A stretch of DNA of 24,790 nucleotides from Collybiopsis luxurians FD-317 M1 (GCA_000827265.1 KN834853.1:69425-94214); one strand, 5' to 3'. Counted from the first letter of the stretch, positions 1 to 11,066 are shown. Numbers and translations: made by a program. The notes: generated by a model from the sequence alone, not told the origin.

Positions 1-177
1 TTAACTTTACCATTGTTTCAGTTACCATTACTTAATGATTGGATCACTTATTATTGACAACAGACTAACAATAAGGAAGACATATGTATTATGATCAGAG
101 ATCATTCTATAACGCTTTTAGTACTTACATTCACAAACCCTTTAACAATAATTGTATAGTAATTATTATTCTAGAAC

Positions 178-187
178 AGTATAAATA
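178..187 (+). promoter_or_regulatory. Possible TATA box
   Basis: The string AGTATAAATA sits about 230 bases before the first coding-looking stretch on this strand and is followed by a pyrimidine-rich tract (about 205-250), as in fungal polymerase II promoters. It could equally be chance, because the first 400 bases are very AT-rich. No other feature is visible in 1-410. Confidence 0.25.
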
Positions 188-409
188 CTTGTAGTTTTAG
201 TAGTTTATTCTTTAGCTTCAATCTCATCTTTCCTCCTGTATTCTCTACTTCCTCTATATACTTGTTTTGTGATTCTTGATGTGACATCTAGTGGACTTGA
301 TGTTATACTGAGGGCCTTTGCTGCTATATCTCAGTAGTTGAGTTTACGGTCGCTGACATTATCAAGTGCACAAGGTATCTGAGGTATCCTTAATTTTCTT
401 TTCCTTCTG

Positions 410-886
410 ATTTCTTCTAAGACTGATGGTCAGTGTGAATTTTAGGCAATGAGAAAAGGGATGCAAGAGATATGCCAACCTGCCAGTGCTTCCATCAAAC
501 CCCTAGAGCAAATGCAACTTCTTGATGTGTGCTGTTCTCAAGCAGGTGTGATAGGAGGGGGGATCCAGGATGGTGAGCTCTTTGTAACCATTCAGAGGAT
601 TTCTGTTCCAATTACCTTGTGCTGGAGGATATGGAGCTTTATGACTTCTTGTTTGTGAACCCCAAGAGTGTCAACCTGACCAATGTCCCTGACAACATAT
701 CAAGCACATTTGGAGTACCTATGATGACTTGGATGTGTTACCATTGTCTGCTGAAGAGAGCATGACAAAGGGGGCTCCATTGGAATGTATCGATGGTATC
801 AAGGGATTACAACAAGCTACCCAAAATTTTATAAATTATCCTTTACAAATAGAGTTATACAGTCCAGGCTTTGAGTTGGCTTGACC
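410..886 (+). pseudogene. Broken coding remnant, unknown protein
   Basis: Three pieces of coding-like sequence follow each other in different frames. One begins at the ATG at 449. A second, about 595-765, reads EDFCSNYLVLEDMELYDFLF and continues with VNPKSVNLTNVPDN. A third, about 708-884, contains STYDDLDVLPLSAEES and ends at a TGA. Acidic, non-repetitive composition and overlapping frame switches without clear GT-AG introns suggest a decayed gene. I do not recognise the family. It could also be a gene with introns that I have placed wrongly. Confidence 0.25.
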
Positions 887-3376
887 CTATGTCTAGTTGC
901 TTGTTGTTAGACCCCAACTGACTTCCACTCAGCCTCTCTTCTTTTCCTCTTTCCGCTATCCCTTCCCAACCATTGTCATGCTCACTACATTCTTGACACT
1001 ATGACATAGTGCACCTTCCAGTGATGCTACACATCCCTTACCATTACTAAATATAGTTACAAGATATGGATTGACCTATATAAGCCCAGATGCAAGCCTG
1101 AGAAAGGCATGTTGGAATTACCGTAACTTTACCTACTTCTCTTGCTGCTTTTCATACTCTGTAACCTCATCTCGTATGTCTCAATACAATTACTTTGTTC
1201 TGATTAGCATTGTTCAGACCTCTTGTGAGCTCCAACTTGATACTTTCGAACTCACGCAGCTCTGAGATCGCACCGACAACTTTGTTGCTGCCCCTTTCTT
1301 CTCTTTTGCCAATACCTGCAACTCAATGTAATCACCAGTACAACCTAAACTATCCAATTCTTCCCCAAATCTAGTTCCGGTCCTAACACTTGTATGACAA
1401 CAAATTTTGGACAAAAGTGTACACCTTACATGGAAGAGTTTTATATATTCGGCTAAGACTCTACTTGATCTTTGTTTACAGCTTACTCAAGTATTATATG
1501 CAAAACCCCAATCCCATAATTGAATCTCCAGGAGGCCATTTGTGACATGGTTTGGCAGGTGTAATCAGTCACATAAATAGGCATGCTCTGCCATTGATTG
1601 CTAACCTGCTGCCATTTACCTGCCGTGCACCTCTTATTGCAAGAGCTCAAAATGCCACTAATGGAGGATGTGAGCAATTGTTTCGAGTGAAAATTGTAAC
1701 AAGTATTTCTAAGAATATTATTTAGATAATAATATAATACATATTTAGTAATCTAATTTTCATTGAATTGCAGGTTCATGAGGGTTGTTGAGTCAACAGT
1801 GTAAATTACTAAGTATAACCAACCGGCAAGTATAAATAAAAAGTTAGATGCTTCAGTACATGTCCAGTCTAGTTCTGCCTTGTTGGCCTTCAATTCAGAT
1901 ATGAAGGGTAGTGCCTGTGGCCCCAGGGGTGGCAGTGGTTGTGCAGGAACAACAGGTAAGAGTTTTGAGAAGACTCAGAATTGATCAAAGCTTGCATCCT
2001 CGGGCAACATAGATAGGTTGAGATTCATGTCAAGAGGTATTGGTAGAATGTTGGGTGATGATTTTGAAGACATACCAAAGAGGGGGAACTTGGGCAGAAG
2101 GGAGAGGCTTGTAAGAAGGTCAGGTGGATGTGGATGAGGCAGAGGGTTGGGAAGCCATGAAGGAGCACACACTGGCTTCTCTGGACCTTCTGTTAGGCTT
2201 TATGGACAGGTCATAGGGTTTGACTCTCACACTGTTAGTCTGTTAGTGACTAGTGCAGAAGTTTAATAGTATGCAATGCATACATCAAATATCTTAGTAT
2301 CTTGAATTAGTAACTCATTGTAATCAAACATTTCCCTTGCAGTATCTGTAATACATTGATACATGGTCCTTTTATCAATGCAGGCATCCACAGAGGGTAT
2401 ATGCATTTGAACTCTATCTAATAAGTATCATGACTCAGGACTTCAGGATAGAACACTCAGGTGCCAATATAGATCCATCTTAGTTTTCATAGCTTCTATT
2501 CTCCAAAGTGATACTGTTGAGCTTCACACAATCCATGTAAGAATCTTGACATGTCCTCATTGGCTCAACACATAGGTAAGTAGTATCTATCTTTTGATGC
2601 ATTGACAGCACATATAGTATCTATACCCACAGTGTTGGTCAACAATGTCAGTGAGCTCTCCCAACTTCCTTCCAATTTACCTTGATATCCACTATTAGTA
2701 AGTATCTCTGCTCCGCTGGAGACTCATCTGATTACTCTTTGATATTAGGCATGGATCACATTATAAACCTGCAATACGAGCATTAGTTATCTAGCTTGTA
2801 TGCACTCTCATTTCCATGCTCTCATTCCCTGGCATTGCCGTCAGCTTTTTCAGCGGAATTCTTAATTTAATTATCCATAATCCCACAAACTCGCCAGCCG
2901 TTTGGCATTAGTCTGGCAAATACAGGTGATATTTACATATGGCGGCCGCAAAGCCAAGGCGCGGCGCACGATGGCCGCCGGGATGGCGGCAAGCTCATCG
3001 GGTCACATATCATTTTAATTGAAAAGATTATTCAGCCGGAGTCCGGTTAATCCGCGTACAACTTGCGTATAACTCGTGTACAACTTCATTGCTTGAGGAA
3101 CATTATATTTCGTAGCTGTGTAAAATGAAATTGTTTCAATTAAAGTTTACAATTCCGAGTACAAGAATAACGTATTTTACTAGAGTGTTGACAGTAAACA
3201 GTAGGTTATTCGAGTAAAATTAGAGTAAACAGTACAATTTTGTCCGAAATGCGTGCCCATACGCTTGCTATGATCCGCTGCAATTGAGGCGCTGGAGACG
3301 CGCCCCCGGCCATAATGATTTTTGCCGGTTCTTTTTTGTTATCATAACTCTAAGCGCGAGATTTCCTTGGAAAACA
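887..3376. other. Long AT-rich stretch without a supported gene
   Basis: Only short open frames occur here, and none shows a recognisable motif or a frame-consistent splice pattern. The stretch at 2000-2130 on + has a short basic coding-like run (GIGRMLGDDFEDIPKRGNL) and may be a further remnant. A GC-rich patch lies at 2939-3000 (listed separately). Otherwise I see nothing beyond AT-rich intergenic sequence. Confidence 0.5.
2939..3000. other. GC-rich island in AT-rich sequence
   Basis: This roughly 60-base patch consists largely of GGC/GCC/CGC triplets (ATGGCGGCCGC and GATGGCCGCCGGGATGGCGG occur), while hundreds of bases on each side are AT-rich. It has no open frame of useful length. A second GC-rich patch occurs at about 23583-23670. 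Origin unknown; a foreign insertion or repeat end is possible. Confidence 0.5.
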
Positions 3377-3410
3377 CCTTTCCTTCCTTCCTTCCTTCCT
3401 TCCTTCCTTC
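3377..3410 (+). repeat. (CCTT)n microsatellite
   Basis: About eight consecutive TTCC units, uninterrupted after the first unit. The repeat lies about 325 bases before the start of the C2HC gene. Pyrimidine-rich tracts are common in fungal promoters, but a length-variable microsatellite is the simplest reading. Confidence 0.9.
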
Positions 3411-3734
3411 ACACCCGACGCGTTCTGCCCATCTCACTGTCGTCCAGACATTCACAAGATACTAGTGAATATGTTCATTCAGAACAGCAACTCCTCGTCG
3501 TCATACAACATGCTCCGTACTTGGCGTGAGTACATTCTCATTGTGTTAATCTCGATCCCAGGACTTATTTCCCCGCATCTTAGTTCTCATAAAATTATGC
3601 GAGTTCTAAAACCTTCATAAATGTCAAATTTTGCCCCCTTCGTGAGTGCTCAAAACTTACCATGAGCCATAGGTATTCGTTCTTTCCATCACGTCTTTGT
3701 CCTCAAGATTAATCTGACTTTTTACACAAGTTTG

Positions 3735-4311
3735 ATGATTCGTACACAACTCGCAAATGGTCAGAGGGTATCGGAAACCAGACTCAAGCGTACCGAACAG
3801 GAGAGGATCGCTGATCTTTGTGCAGATCCTTACGTTGCCCTATTCGACGCCTCCAGGGTACTCTGTGCACTCTGTAATAGCTGGATAAAACTCCGTCGTA
3901 CATGGAGGTATTACAATGCTCCTTGGCTTTGTCACCGGAAGGTTTGTTTGGCATACCACGACTCTTTGTACCATTGGCGAGGTAGGTGATCGAATCATCG
4001 GATCCATTCTTACTAACCTCTTGATTTGAGCTGGTGATCTTTTCCCCAAGGAAAAGCAAAAATTCAGGTTCGAAGATGAAAAGGAATGTTCTAGGCATTC
4101 AGCCTCTGTAATCATACCCCCTCTAATGCAGACCCGGAATCTACCAAAACCAGTTCCCTACATCTTCAATGACAAACCCACAATGCGACTGCCACCCTCG
4201 CTTTCTCCACTTGTACTGGGAATCCATCATCCTGAGCCTCAGGTTCTACCTCCTGTGACAGTTCTTATTGAAAAAGTCAACGATATTTTGTGGAGGCAAG
4301 TGGCATTTTGA
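3735..4311 (+). CDS. Small C2HC-motif protein, Agaricomycete-restricted type
   Basis: Two exons, 3735-3981 and 4031-4311, joined in phase 1 across a 49-base intron. The donor is GTAGGT, the acceptor TTTGAG, and a CTAAC branch-like site lies before the acceptor. The product is 175 residues. Residues about 25-75 contain a motif pattern I associate with many Agaricomycete hypothetical proteins: a basic helix, then DPYVALFDASRVLCALCNSW, then PWLCHRKVCL. The Cys-x2-Cys ... His-x3-Cys spacing suggests a zinc-binding fold. The second half is proline-rich with no known domain. Function unknown; a nucleic-acid-binding or transposon-associated role is only a guess. An upstream exon is possible: ATG at 3471 runs to a GTGAGT donor at about 3525, but its phase does not fit the next exon. 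Confidence 0.7.
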
Positions 4312-5169
4312 GAATAAGAAGAGTTGAAAATGTGTTACATAGTAGGGTAGACAGACTGTACTGGTGATTGATGCACTATGCACTGGAATTCTAATCCTCG
4401 TAAACATGTTGAAATTTTGTCCAATTCAAACCGGAAACTCAGGTTGGTGTGAGATGCACTCAGGGTTGGTTGATAAGTTGGTGCGATCCCTCAAATTTAC
4501 CCGCATAGGAATTTCCCCGCGCAAGTGGCTGCAAACGGTCGACCGCGGCTGATGGCTCTTTGTGATCTCCGTATCAGCGCTATTTTTATTCCGGTAACAA
4601 GTACTGGTTCACTCATCCTCCGGCCCCCTTCAACCGTCCCTCAATATTCCGTCGCCGTCCGGATCCAGTTCACAATCATATATGTGTCTAAAAGCTCACG
4701 AAGCGCCAGCCAAGGAAGCGGCCACTGGCCTCCCAGATATCAATCGAACCTAAAGGTCAAGCAATAGGTGCTCCAGGCCTTGTTGAACTCAGGGAGAAGA
4801 AAAATTGTAACGGTCCCATTAAGATATAACCAAATTCTAGTATTACACGGCGACAACAATACAGAACAAGCGACCTCAGCATCGATATCACTGCAGGGTT
4901 TTACAAAGGCAAACTTACCTTGATGAACTTAGACACAGACTTTCTGCAACCAACGAACGAAAAAAGTGATGAATAGCTCAAAGCAGAAGGAGAATATGGT
5001 CAGCTACTCATTTGCGAAACTCTGTCCGCAGCAGATCATTGACGAACTGTCCCTGTGACTTATCCTATCCCGCGTATTCATAGCTTGATTATTGAATATC
5101 AGATCTAAAAAGAAGAGTTGACAACGACCATGACACCTATCAGTATTTGAGTACGGCATTGACAGAGAA
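4312..5169. other. Intergenic region, no supported gene
   Basis: Short open frames here lack motifs, convincing splice sites and consistent codon use. The region separates the convergent C2HC gene (+) and the CWC15 pseudogene (-). No repeat or RNA structure was recognised. Confidence 0.5.
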
Positions 5170-5950
5170 ACGAACCATCATCCTAATGTCGTTTGACAGA
5201 AAATGTCTTGGGCAGGGCAATGTTCAGACCTGTCGCTGGCTGGCCAGGGGCTGCAGTAAGGTTGAGCAAGGGATTCGCCGTAGAGATCTCTCTCTCTCTC
5301 GAAGCAGCCTCCGAGGCGCATTGTTCACGCTCTAACCTAGCCTTTTATTCTGCCCGTTCTCATTTAATCTTGTCCAGCTCCTGCAAAAGCTCTGCGGTGT
5401 CGTCTTCCTCTTCATCAGAATAGTTGTCACTGAGAAGAGAGAGCTTGAGTAAAGAGAACAAACGCTGCCGAAACAAGCGAGCAGCAGGGCAAAAAGTACG
5501 ACACGCGCTCATCTTCATCCTCATTGTCGTCCTTGTCTTTCCCATTCTCCGAATATCATCTTTATCCATCTCAATAGTCACCTGCAACATTTTCCGCCTC
5601 TTATTCACTTCGTCATGTGCCACCACACCTGCAATTTCAGGCTTGCTCTCAACTTCCTCCTCCTCCGACGGTTTACCGTCCACCTTGCACTTCTTGTTCC
5701 TCACTTCTCTTTCCACAGAGAGTAATTCCGCTCGCAGGTCGCATTTCTGTGCTTCCAAAATGGATGTTTGGCCTACTTGTCTGTGCCGAATTCGTTCATG
5801 TGCAAATTCGAGCATTGAGCGCTATGAGGTTCTAAACTGATGGAAACTTTGATTTTGTATGAGCGGGCATGCCCTGAACGGATACCTGCCGTGAACCACC
5901 TTTATATCTTTAGCTTGGGCTGGAGACATTTTAGGTAGAGGATTGGAGGA
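5170..5950 (-). pseudogene. cwc15: Decayed copy of spliceosomal gene CWC15 (Cwf15)
   Basis: CWC15 is a small subunit of the Prp19-associated (NTC) spliceosome complex. This stretch can be read from N to C terminus but is interrupted repeatedly. In order it shows an SPAQAKD segment (about 5937), a QVSVQGMPAHTKSKF segment in another frame (about 5850-5895), VGQTS followed by DLRAELLSVEREVRNKK, EVNKRRK, an acidic tract, DEEEDDTAELLQELDKIK, then ARLEREQ, EREISTANPLLN and FSVKR. In the part corresponding to the conserved C terminus there is TGA at 5362-5360, TAA at 5347-5345 and TAG at 5185-5183. Two intron-like insertions remain, between TKSK and QVGQTS and before SDEEEDD, so this is a duplicated genomic copy and not a processed one. 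A frameshift lies in the acidic tract. The functional gene is presumably elsewhere in the genome. Confidence 0.88.
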
Positions 5951-6649
5951 GGATGAAGTTGGGATGAAGGGTTGAAAATATCTAGCGCCCATTTTGAACA
6001 ATAAACGGCCATACAACTTTCGGCATAGAATATCTTGGGATCATTTAGCATTGGCTCACAAATTCTCGTCGCATGTGCACTTCACTCCACGGTTCCCGGG
6101 GTTCACCTTTTGGATCCAAAGTAGCGTGTAGAGTCCTGTCAGAAACACAGCCGCAGGAAAATCAGCACAATTAAATGCTGAGGTGTATCTTAGGATCTAG
6201 AACAGTAAGATCTAGACTCGATTCAGCTCACACAGTTGGCATAACTTACTCCCAATACTTTGTTGTCTGAAGAGGTTGCGCAGACTGGACTCAACAGGAC
6301 ATCAATTTTGAGACTGATGGTATTTCACAAAATATGGGTTATGTAGTACAAATGCCATAATGAGAATAGAAACGAGCGCTATAATACATAGAGGTATCCA
6401 CGTAGATAAAAGCAGCGATGATCCTGTGGTAACATCAAAGTTTTTGAATGGTCACTGGCTTGACCTGCACATTGGGTTTGAGGAAGAATGATACTGCAAG
6501 GACGTGAAGTGCATCACACTCACAGCACTCGGGCGATCCTCTGCATCTTCGAGTTCAAATTTAAGTTACTAACCTTCGCCGACATCTCTGCCCTTCAACC
6601 CGAGCCTGCATGGTACCTGCGGCAATATTCCGAGCCTCTAAAATCTGTG
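5951..6649. other. Intergenic region, no supported gene
   Basis: No frame with motif support or consistent splicing was found. A coding-like run on - at about 6610-6740 (KVQLPNLDVCVLAYSWGSC) is an alternative reading of the last exon of the next gene and cannot be excluded. Confidence 0.4.
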
Positions 6650-7130
6650 TTATTTGCGGGTAGGTACCACAACTCCCCCATGAATATGCCAAGACACAGA
6701 CATCCAGATTTGGCAGTTGTACTTTAATGGAGGCCCTTCGCTCTCTTCCTGCGAAAGTAGAATTGGCAGGAAGTCATGTAGGCTTCTCCATGACTCACCA
6801 ATGCAGAGTCTGCTGATTCGGAGCTACTCAAACTATTCGAGCCTGATCGTGCCATTGACAATGACTGATAGCATTGTTTCTGAATACAATCATGAGTTTC
6901 CTCGCTCAGCAAAGTTGTTCAACTGGGAGAGACGCTGGTGAAGGTGCTGACGCGCGGTACATTGACATTGACGGTAGATGGGGATGGGAGTTTGAGTTTG
7001 AGTCTGAGTCTGAGTTTGAGTTTGAGTTTGAGTTTGAGTTTGAGAGTGGGTCACCCCGGGTAGATACGACGACGTTGAACGGGGTTGTTGTGTACGAGTC
7101 AGGCACGAGAAATGTTGGGGGTGGCTCCAT
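6650..7130 (-). CDS. Possible small gene with Ser/Asn repeat, unknown function
   Basis: The model has three exons: 7130-6924, 6879-6799 and 6748-6650. All junctions are phase 0. The introns are 44 bases (GTTGAA...TTCAG) and 50 bases (GTGAGT...TTTCGCAG), and the second is a textbook intron. The predicted 128-residue product begins MEPPPTFLVP and holds about 20 residues of alternating Ser-Asn and Ser-Asp encoded by the hexanucleotide repeat. It continues with a serine-rich stretch (SNSLSSSESADSAL) and ends with no recognised domain. The open frame extends upstream of the ATG after an in-frame TGA at 7133-7131, so the gene could begin earlier and be broken. Exon 3 is also open in a second frame. 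No family recognised. Confidence 0.35.
6988..7046 (+). repeat. (GAGTTT)n hexanucleotide repeat
   Basis: About nine or ten tandem units, two of which read GAGTCT. On the minus strand, in the frame of the possible gene there, the unit encodes Ser-Asn (Ser-Asp in the variant units). A multiple-of-three unit would let the tract vary in length without breaking that frame. Confidence 0.9.
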
Positions 7131-7811
7131 TCATCGGGAAGGACTGGATTGCGGTACGACGGCGGTTGATTTGATGGTTATAATCTCTCGATCAAGCGGG
7201 TTGTTACCAATAGATGTGTTACCAGAGATGGCTCGTTTCTCAGCTGTATCGTGATAGGTTGTGAAATGGAGAATTGGAGTCCAGTTGTTGAAAAAGTCAA
7301 TCAATATAACTTCGATCTGGATGCGAATTATTGAGAGTAAAGTCAAGCCATCGTCAGGATGCGGTTTCATGAGAACGGACTGCAAATATTCCATGCCTTT
7401 ACCGTTGCCATTCTTATGAATTGGGTAGCAGACAATGATCGTGCATGAGAGGCTACATCAGGGCTACATTGGCATGAAGGCAAGAGGGTTTTACCAGGGT
7501 GTACTTGTAAACTCCTGTTGATCGGGCTTAAAGCAACCTTTTTTCAAAGTTGGGGATTCCAGGACTTGGGGAAAAGAGGGGTGATGGGTGCCTGCAAGCT
7601 GTCCCTTAACCGACACAGACGCCGAAGAAGCGTGGAGACCCTGGAGCACACAGAACTCGGGGAACAAAGTCGGAGGGCACTGTTCCAACAGTCTAACTAC
7701 AGGAATTCAAACTATAGAGAGAGCGGACATGATAAATCAAATTTTTCGGAAGTATACATACAGAGAAATGTAAATTTCGCAATTCAAGGATTATCGATTA
7801 TCGTTGAGTAA
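7131..7811. other. Region between possible small gene and SNF2 gene
   Basis: The minus strand is open from 7394 to 7131 (87 codons) and ends at a TGA directly before the ATG of the gene below it. No motif is visible, so it may be an upstream exon, a decayed N terminus or chance. The rest, up to the SNF2 stop at 7812, shows nothing else. Confidence 0.35.
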
Positions 7812-10633
7812 TTAAGGTGTATGATTGAATAGATGCAGAATCTGTTCCTTGGATAGCTGCTTGATGTCTTCAATCTCACTTTGACACAAAGTTGTTGAAG
7901 CGAGCTCCCTTTTTCGATCCTGAAGCTATGCTAAGTGTTAGTTTCCTTTCGACCGGGTGAAATTCGTATCATCCTTACTTCCAACATTCGCCTCTCCACC
8001 GTCCCAGTTGTCACTAGTTTGTATACATGTACCATTCTCTTTTGCCCCATGCGGTGAGCATGACTGACTGCCTGCTCTTCTATGGCAGGATTCCACCACA
8101 AGTCAAACATGATCACATTATTACAAGCACTGAGATCAATTCCTGACAAGAACGATGGTTTATTGAACTATTGCACAGGCAAACGACTTACCTATACCAC
8201 CAGCCATTAACGATACCAAAACCACTGTTGTTGACCATACAGTCCTGATAGTGTTCAAGGTCTCCTTCCTTTGATTCATATTCATGGTCCCGTCCACTGA
8301 AAGGTGCCTGCAGAAATATAAATATGCCATTTACGCTAAAAAGAATGCACAGCGAGCATATGTTATCCCTTCTCTCGACAAGAAGGGCTGTATGACATCT
8401 AGCACAGATGTAAACTGCGAAAAAATTGCTGTCTTCTCATTTCCGGGTCTGGATTTTATCTCGCGTAATATGTGTAGGAGATGTTTGATCTTTGTTGAAG
8501 GCCTGTCCTTTGACACAAGTGATGCCATTTCAGTATACCTTGTGCACATTACTTTGAGCTTGTCCGAGGCCAGTCTGCAGTTAAGAAACGATCAAAAATC
8601 TAAGTACCTGAATGTTGACAGACTTTGACGGAAAATGCACAACTTGTCTTGTGCTGGAAGATCATATCCACCTGACATGGTATCTTCAAGGATTTCCATG
8701 ATATTCTGACTCAATAGCAGGTTCGGATGTAAGCAAGCTTTTATATGTCCATTAGAAAGTAGATTCCAGTTTTGAAATGAAATGTGGCTTGCCTTGTCGC
8801 AGACGTAAGAGATGCACCCATGTCACTGCAACATTGGCAGATCCATCAACTGCAGCAGTCTGAGCCTCTAGTGCTTTGTAAAGGTTCCTCTCTGGCTGAG
8901 AGAGGATACAATCCACAATTCTAATGGTAATTTGTGGAAGATCAAGAATTGGTCTGCCATTTACAGAGTCACTTTTGAGTCGTCGCAGCATAGTCTTCCC
9001 GAGGGCAACCTAGAGGATCGTAAAATCAACAGTTTTGGCCCAGGCATGATGTCAGTTGATATTCACACCTTTAATAGCTGGTGAGCTTTTAAGCCCTCTG
9101 AACCACCCTTGGAGATTGGTAGCGAAATGTTCTTTCTAAACCACAATGCATCTGCGAAACTTTCAATACCAATGAATTGAAACAGCGATTGCAAATCCGA
9201 TACAGTATTGTGACTAAAATAATCTAAGCGATCAGCAATACTGGATACCAGACATTTGCTTATTTACTTACATGGGAGTGCCCGTTAAACACCACTTATA
9301 TGATGCATGCAATGAAAATGCAGCTTGAGCCTTCTTAGTTTGAACATTTCTGATCTCATGCGCCTCATCTAGTACAGTAAGCAAACAGCAAATTGGACAA
9401 CAGATTGACATACCTAAGACAACCCGATGCCATTGAATTTGAAAGACACCATGCCTCCACTTTTTAACTACTTTCTTGTTACATCTCGTTACATTTGACG
9501 CTAGATGAGTCTTGTACCTTCAGTTCGCTCGTAATCGGCCATTATGACACCATAAGTAGTCACCACTATGTCAGCTTTGCCTAAAACGGCGAGACCTGCA
9601 GACCTAAGACAAAATCGACTGGAATATCAAAGAAACCCAGCTCTCACGTTTCTGGTCTCGATTGCTACCATGATGTAGAATGTATGTCAATCGAATGGGA
9701 GTACTGCAAAATAGTTGTTTAATTTCTTCTTCCCACTGGAGAAGAATCGACTTGGTACCCACAATGCTAAATCCCGGTAATGAGGAACTGCTTCACATCA
9801 CAGTCGTAATGAGACCTACAGAGTGGGTTCTACAGATTTTCCTTCCGCATGTCCTTGTAGTCGGCAGTCTATGACATGGACAAGCATTTGAAGGGTCTTT
9901 CCCAGCCTAAGATTACAGCTTATCTTTCTGCATCGCAAGTCCTGATGTTTTTTGACTGACCCCATTTCATCAGCAATGATTCCACCCCGAGAATAATACC
10001 TCTCTCGATGCTGCATCCAGGTCCGAGCAAATCCTTGATGAGGTTTGAGCGTGACATCGGTATATATCAACAAAGTGTTCGCGTCACTGTATATCCAATG
10101 CGAACAACGTTCGAATACGCTTGAAACCAAATAATCAAAACCATATTGCGGTTCACATTCCTTCCGCCCTACGATGATTAAGTGCAGTTAGCAATCCGGG
10201 TGTCACTCATGCTGAAAACAAAACCTGTACTTGATTCGGTGATATTTATAGATTGCATCCGATCTACCGTGACTGCAAATGAGTCCTCCGTAGCAGTCAA
10301 ATCTAACCTCATAGATCGCATCTCATCCACAAGGCTTGTGGAAGAATCCTCCTGAGCATCCCTGTACCTTGATTTCAAGTCTGTGCCAAAGTAACGGTTC
10401 TCCGGAGTTGACATGGGTTGCATCTCGTCGACTATGTTTCCTGAAACAGTCCAAGAGGACCTGGAACTGAAATCAGTCTGCCCCGGTAATAACTTCCCAA
10501 AGGAGCTGTTCTCTGGGAAAAGGGAAGGGGGATTAGGTCGCACTTCATGAAGAAGGCCATTAGGAAAAGAAAACGAGCCCTTCTGAGGACGTTTCGAAGC
10601 ATTTGACATCAAATCTACCGAGGCAGGTTTCAT
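7812..10633 (-). CDS. SNF2-family DNA-dependent ATPase, Rad5/Rad16-like, 14 exons
   Basis: Predicted nuclear chromatin-remodelling or repair ATPase of 716 residues. Exons: 10633-10225, 10168-9961, 9906-9820, 9766-9648, 9595-9518, 9467-9414, 9368-9272, 9213-9069, 9009-8793, 8737-8608, 8574-8351, 8296-8192, 8142-7979, 7925-7812. Every junction keeps frame and no stop interrupts it. Motifs in order: LKPHQ; Walker A GGIIADEMGLGKT (spans intron 2; about residue 205); DIVVTTYGV; DEAH (319); LTGTPIHN; LRRLKSD; LRLRQACLHPNLL; EKTAIFSQF; ARLDGTM; VSLMAGGIGIDLSACN; QAVSHAHRMGQ (648-658, where QxxDRAHRxGQ is usual); and a C-terminal LQDRKREL...LFN tail. Rad5/Rad16 proteins normally have a RING finger between the two ATPase lobes, but here that interval is short with no Cys/His array. 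The N terminus (1-136) is not recognised and repeats a VDEM-like string. The start is uncertain: an upstream ATG at 10774 is in frame. Confidence 0.94.
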
Positions 10634-11066
10634 GTGTGGATAAAGTAGCGGGGAAAATGGGACACACAAAATTGAGAAAGAACTTTTGAAAATATTGATA
10701 CTTTTTACCCATGCCTGTCGGCCTATCGCCGGGGCTTCATACACAGAAAATATGGATCGATAAGGGAGGAGCATTACGCTGTCCACCTGATGTACAAATG
10801 TCTACTACTGGACTTGGCTGCTTGATGCAGTACGAACAACGCTCATAAGGTTCTTAAGTGGTCTGATAGAGCTGAATCCATCTGAATGGATGAGATTGCT
10901 TTGAGTGAGAGTTTATAGTCACTGAATGGGTTCAACAATAGCCTAAGTTGAGGTTCAATGTAATGAGGATAAGAACGTAAAAAATAAGCATACTAACTCA
11001 AATTATCGGCATTCAAGTGAGTCCCATTACTAAACCTAAACGATCCATAACAAGACAGTTATCTTT
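10634..11066. other. Intergenic or 5' region of SNF2 gene
   Basis: The frame of SNF2 exon 1 stays open up to about 10786, so part of this may be coding. Beyond that I see no gene and no recognisable promoter element. Confidence 0.35.

Noticed and set aside
1..310. Start of the window looks LTR-like, with a TATA box followed by a pyrimidine tract
   Set aside because: No TG...CA ends, no matching second copy, no primer-binding site and no reverse transcriptase or integrase frame anywhere in the window.
3784..4115. Two minus-strand open frames of about 90-104 codons
   Set aside because: Antisense shadows of the two-exon C2HC gene.
5424..5840. 138-codon open frame on +
   Set aside because: It lies opposite the CWC15 pseudogene, whose protein similarity on the minus strand explains the sequence.
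7131..7394. 87-codon open frame on - as an independent gene
   Set aside because: No motif and no clear start. It may belong to the gene below or be chance, so it is described only as a region.
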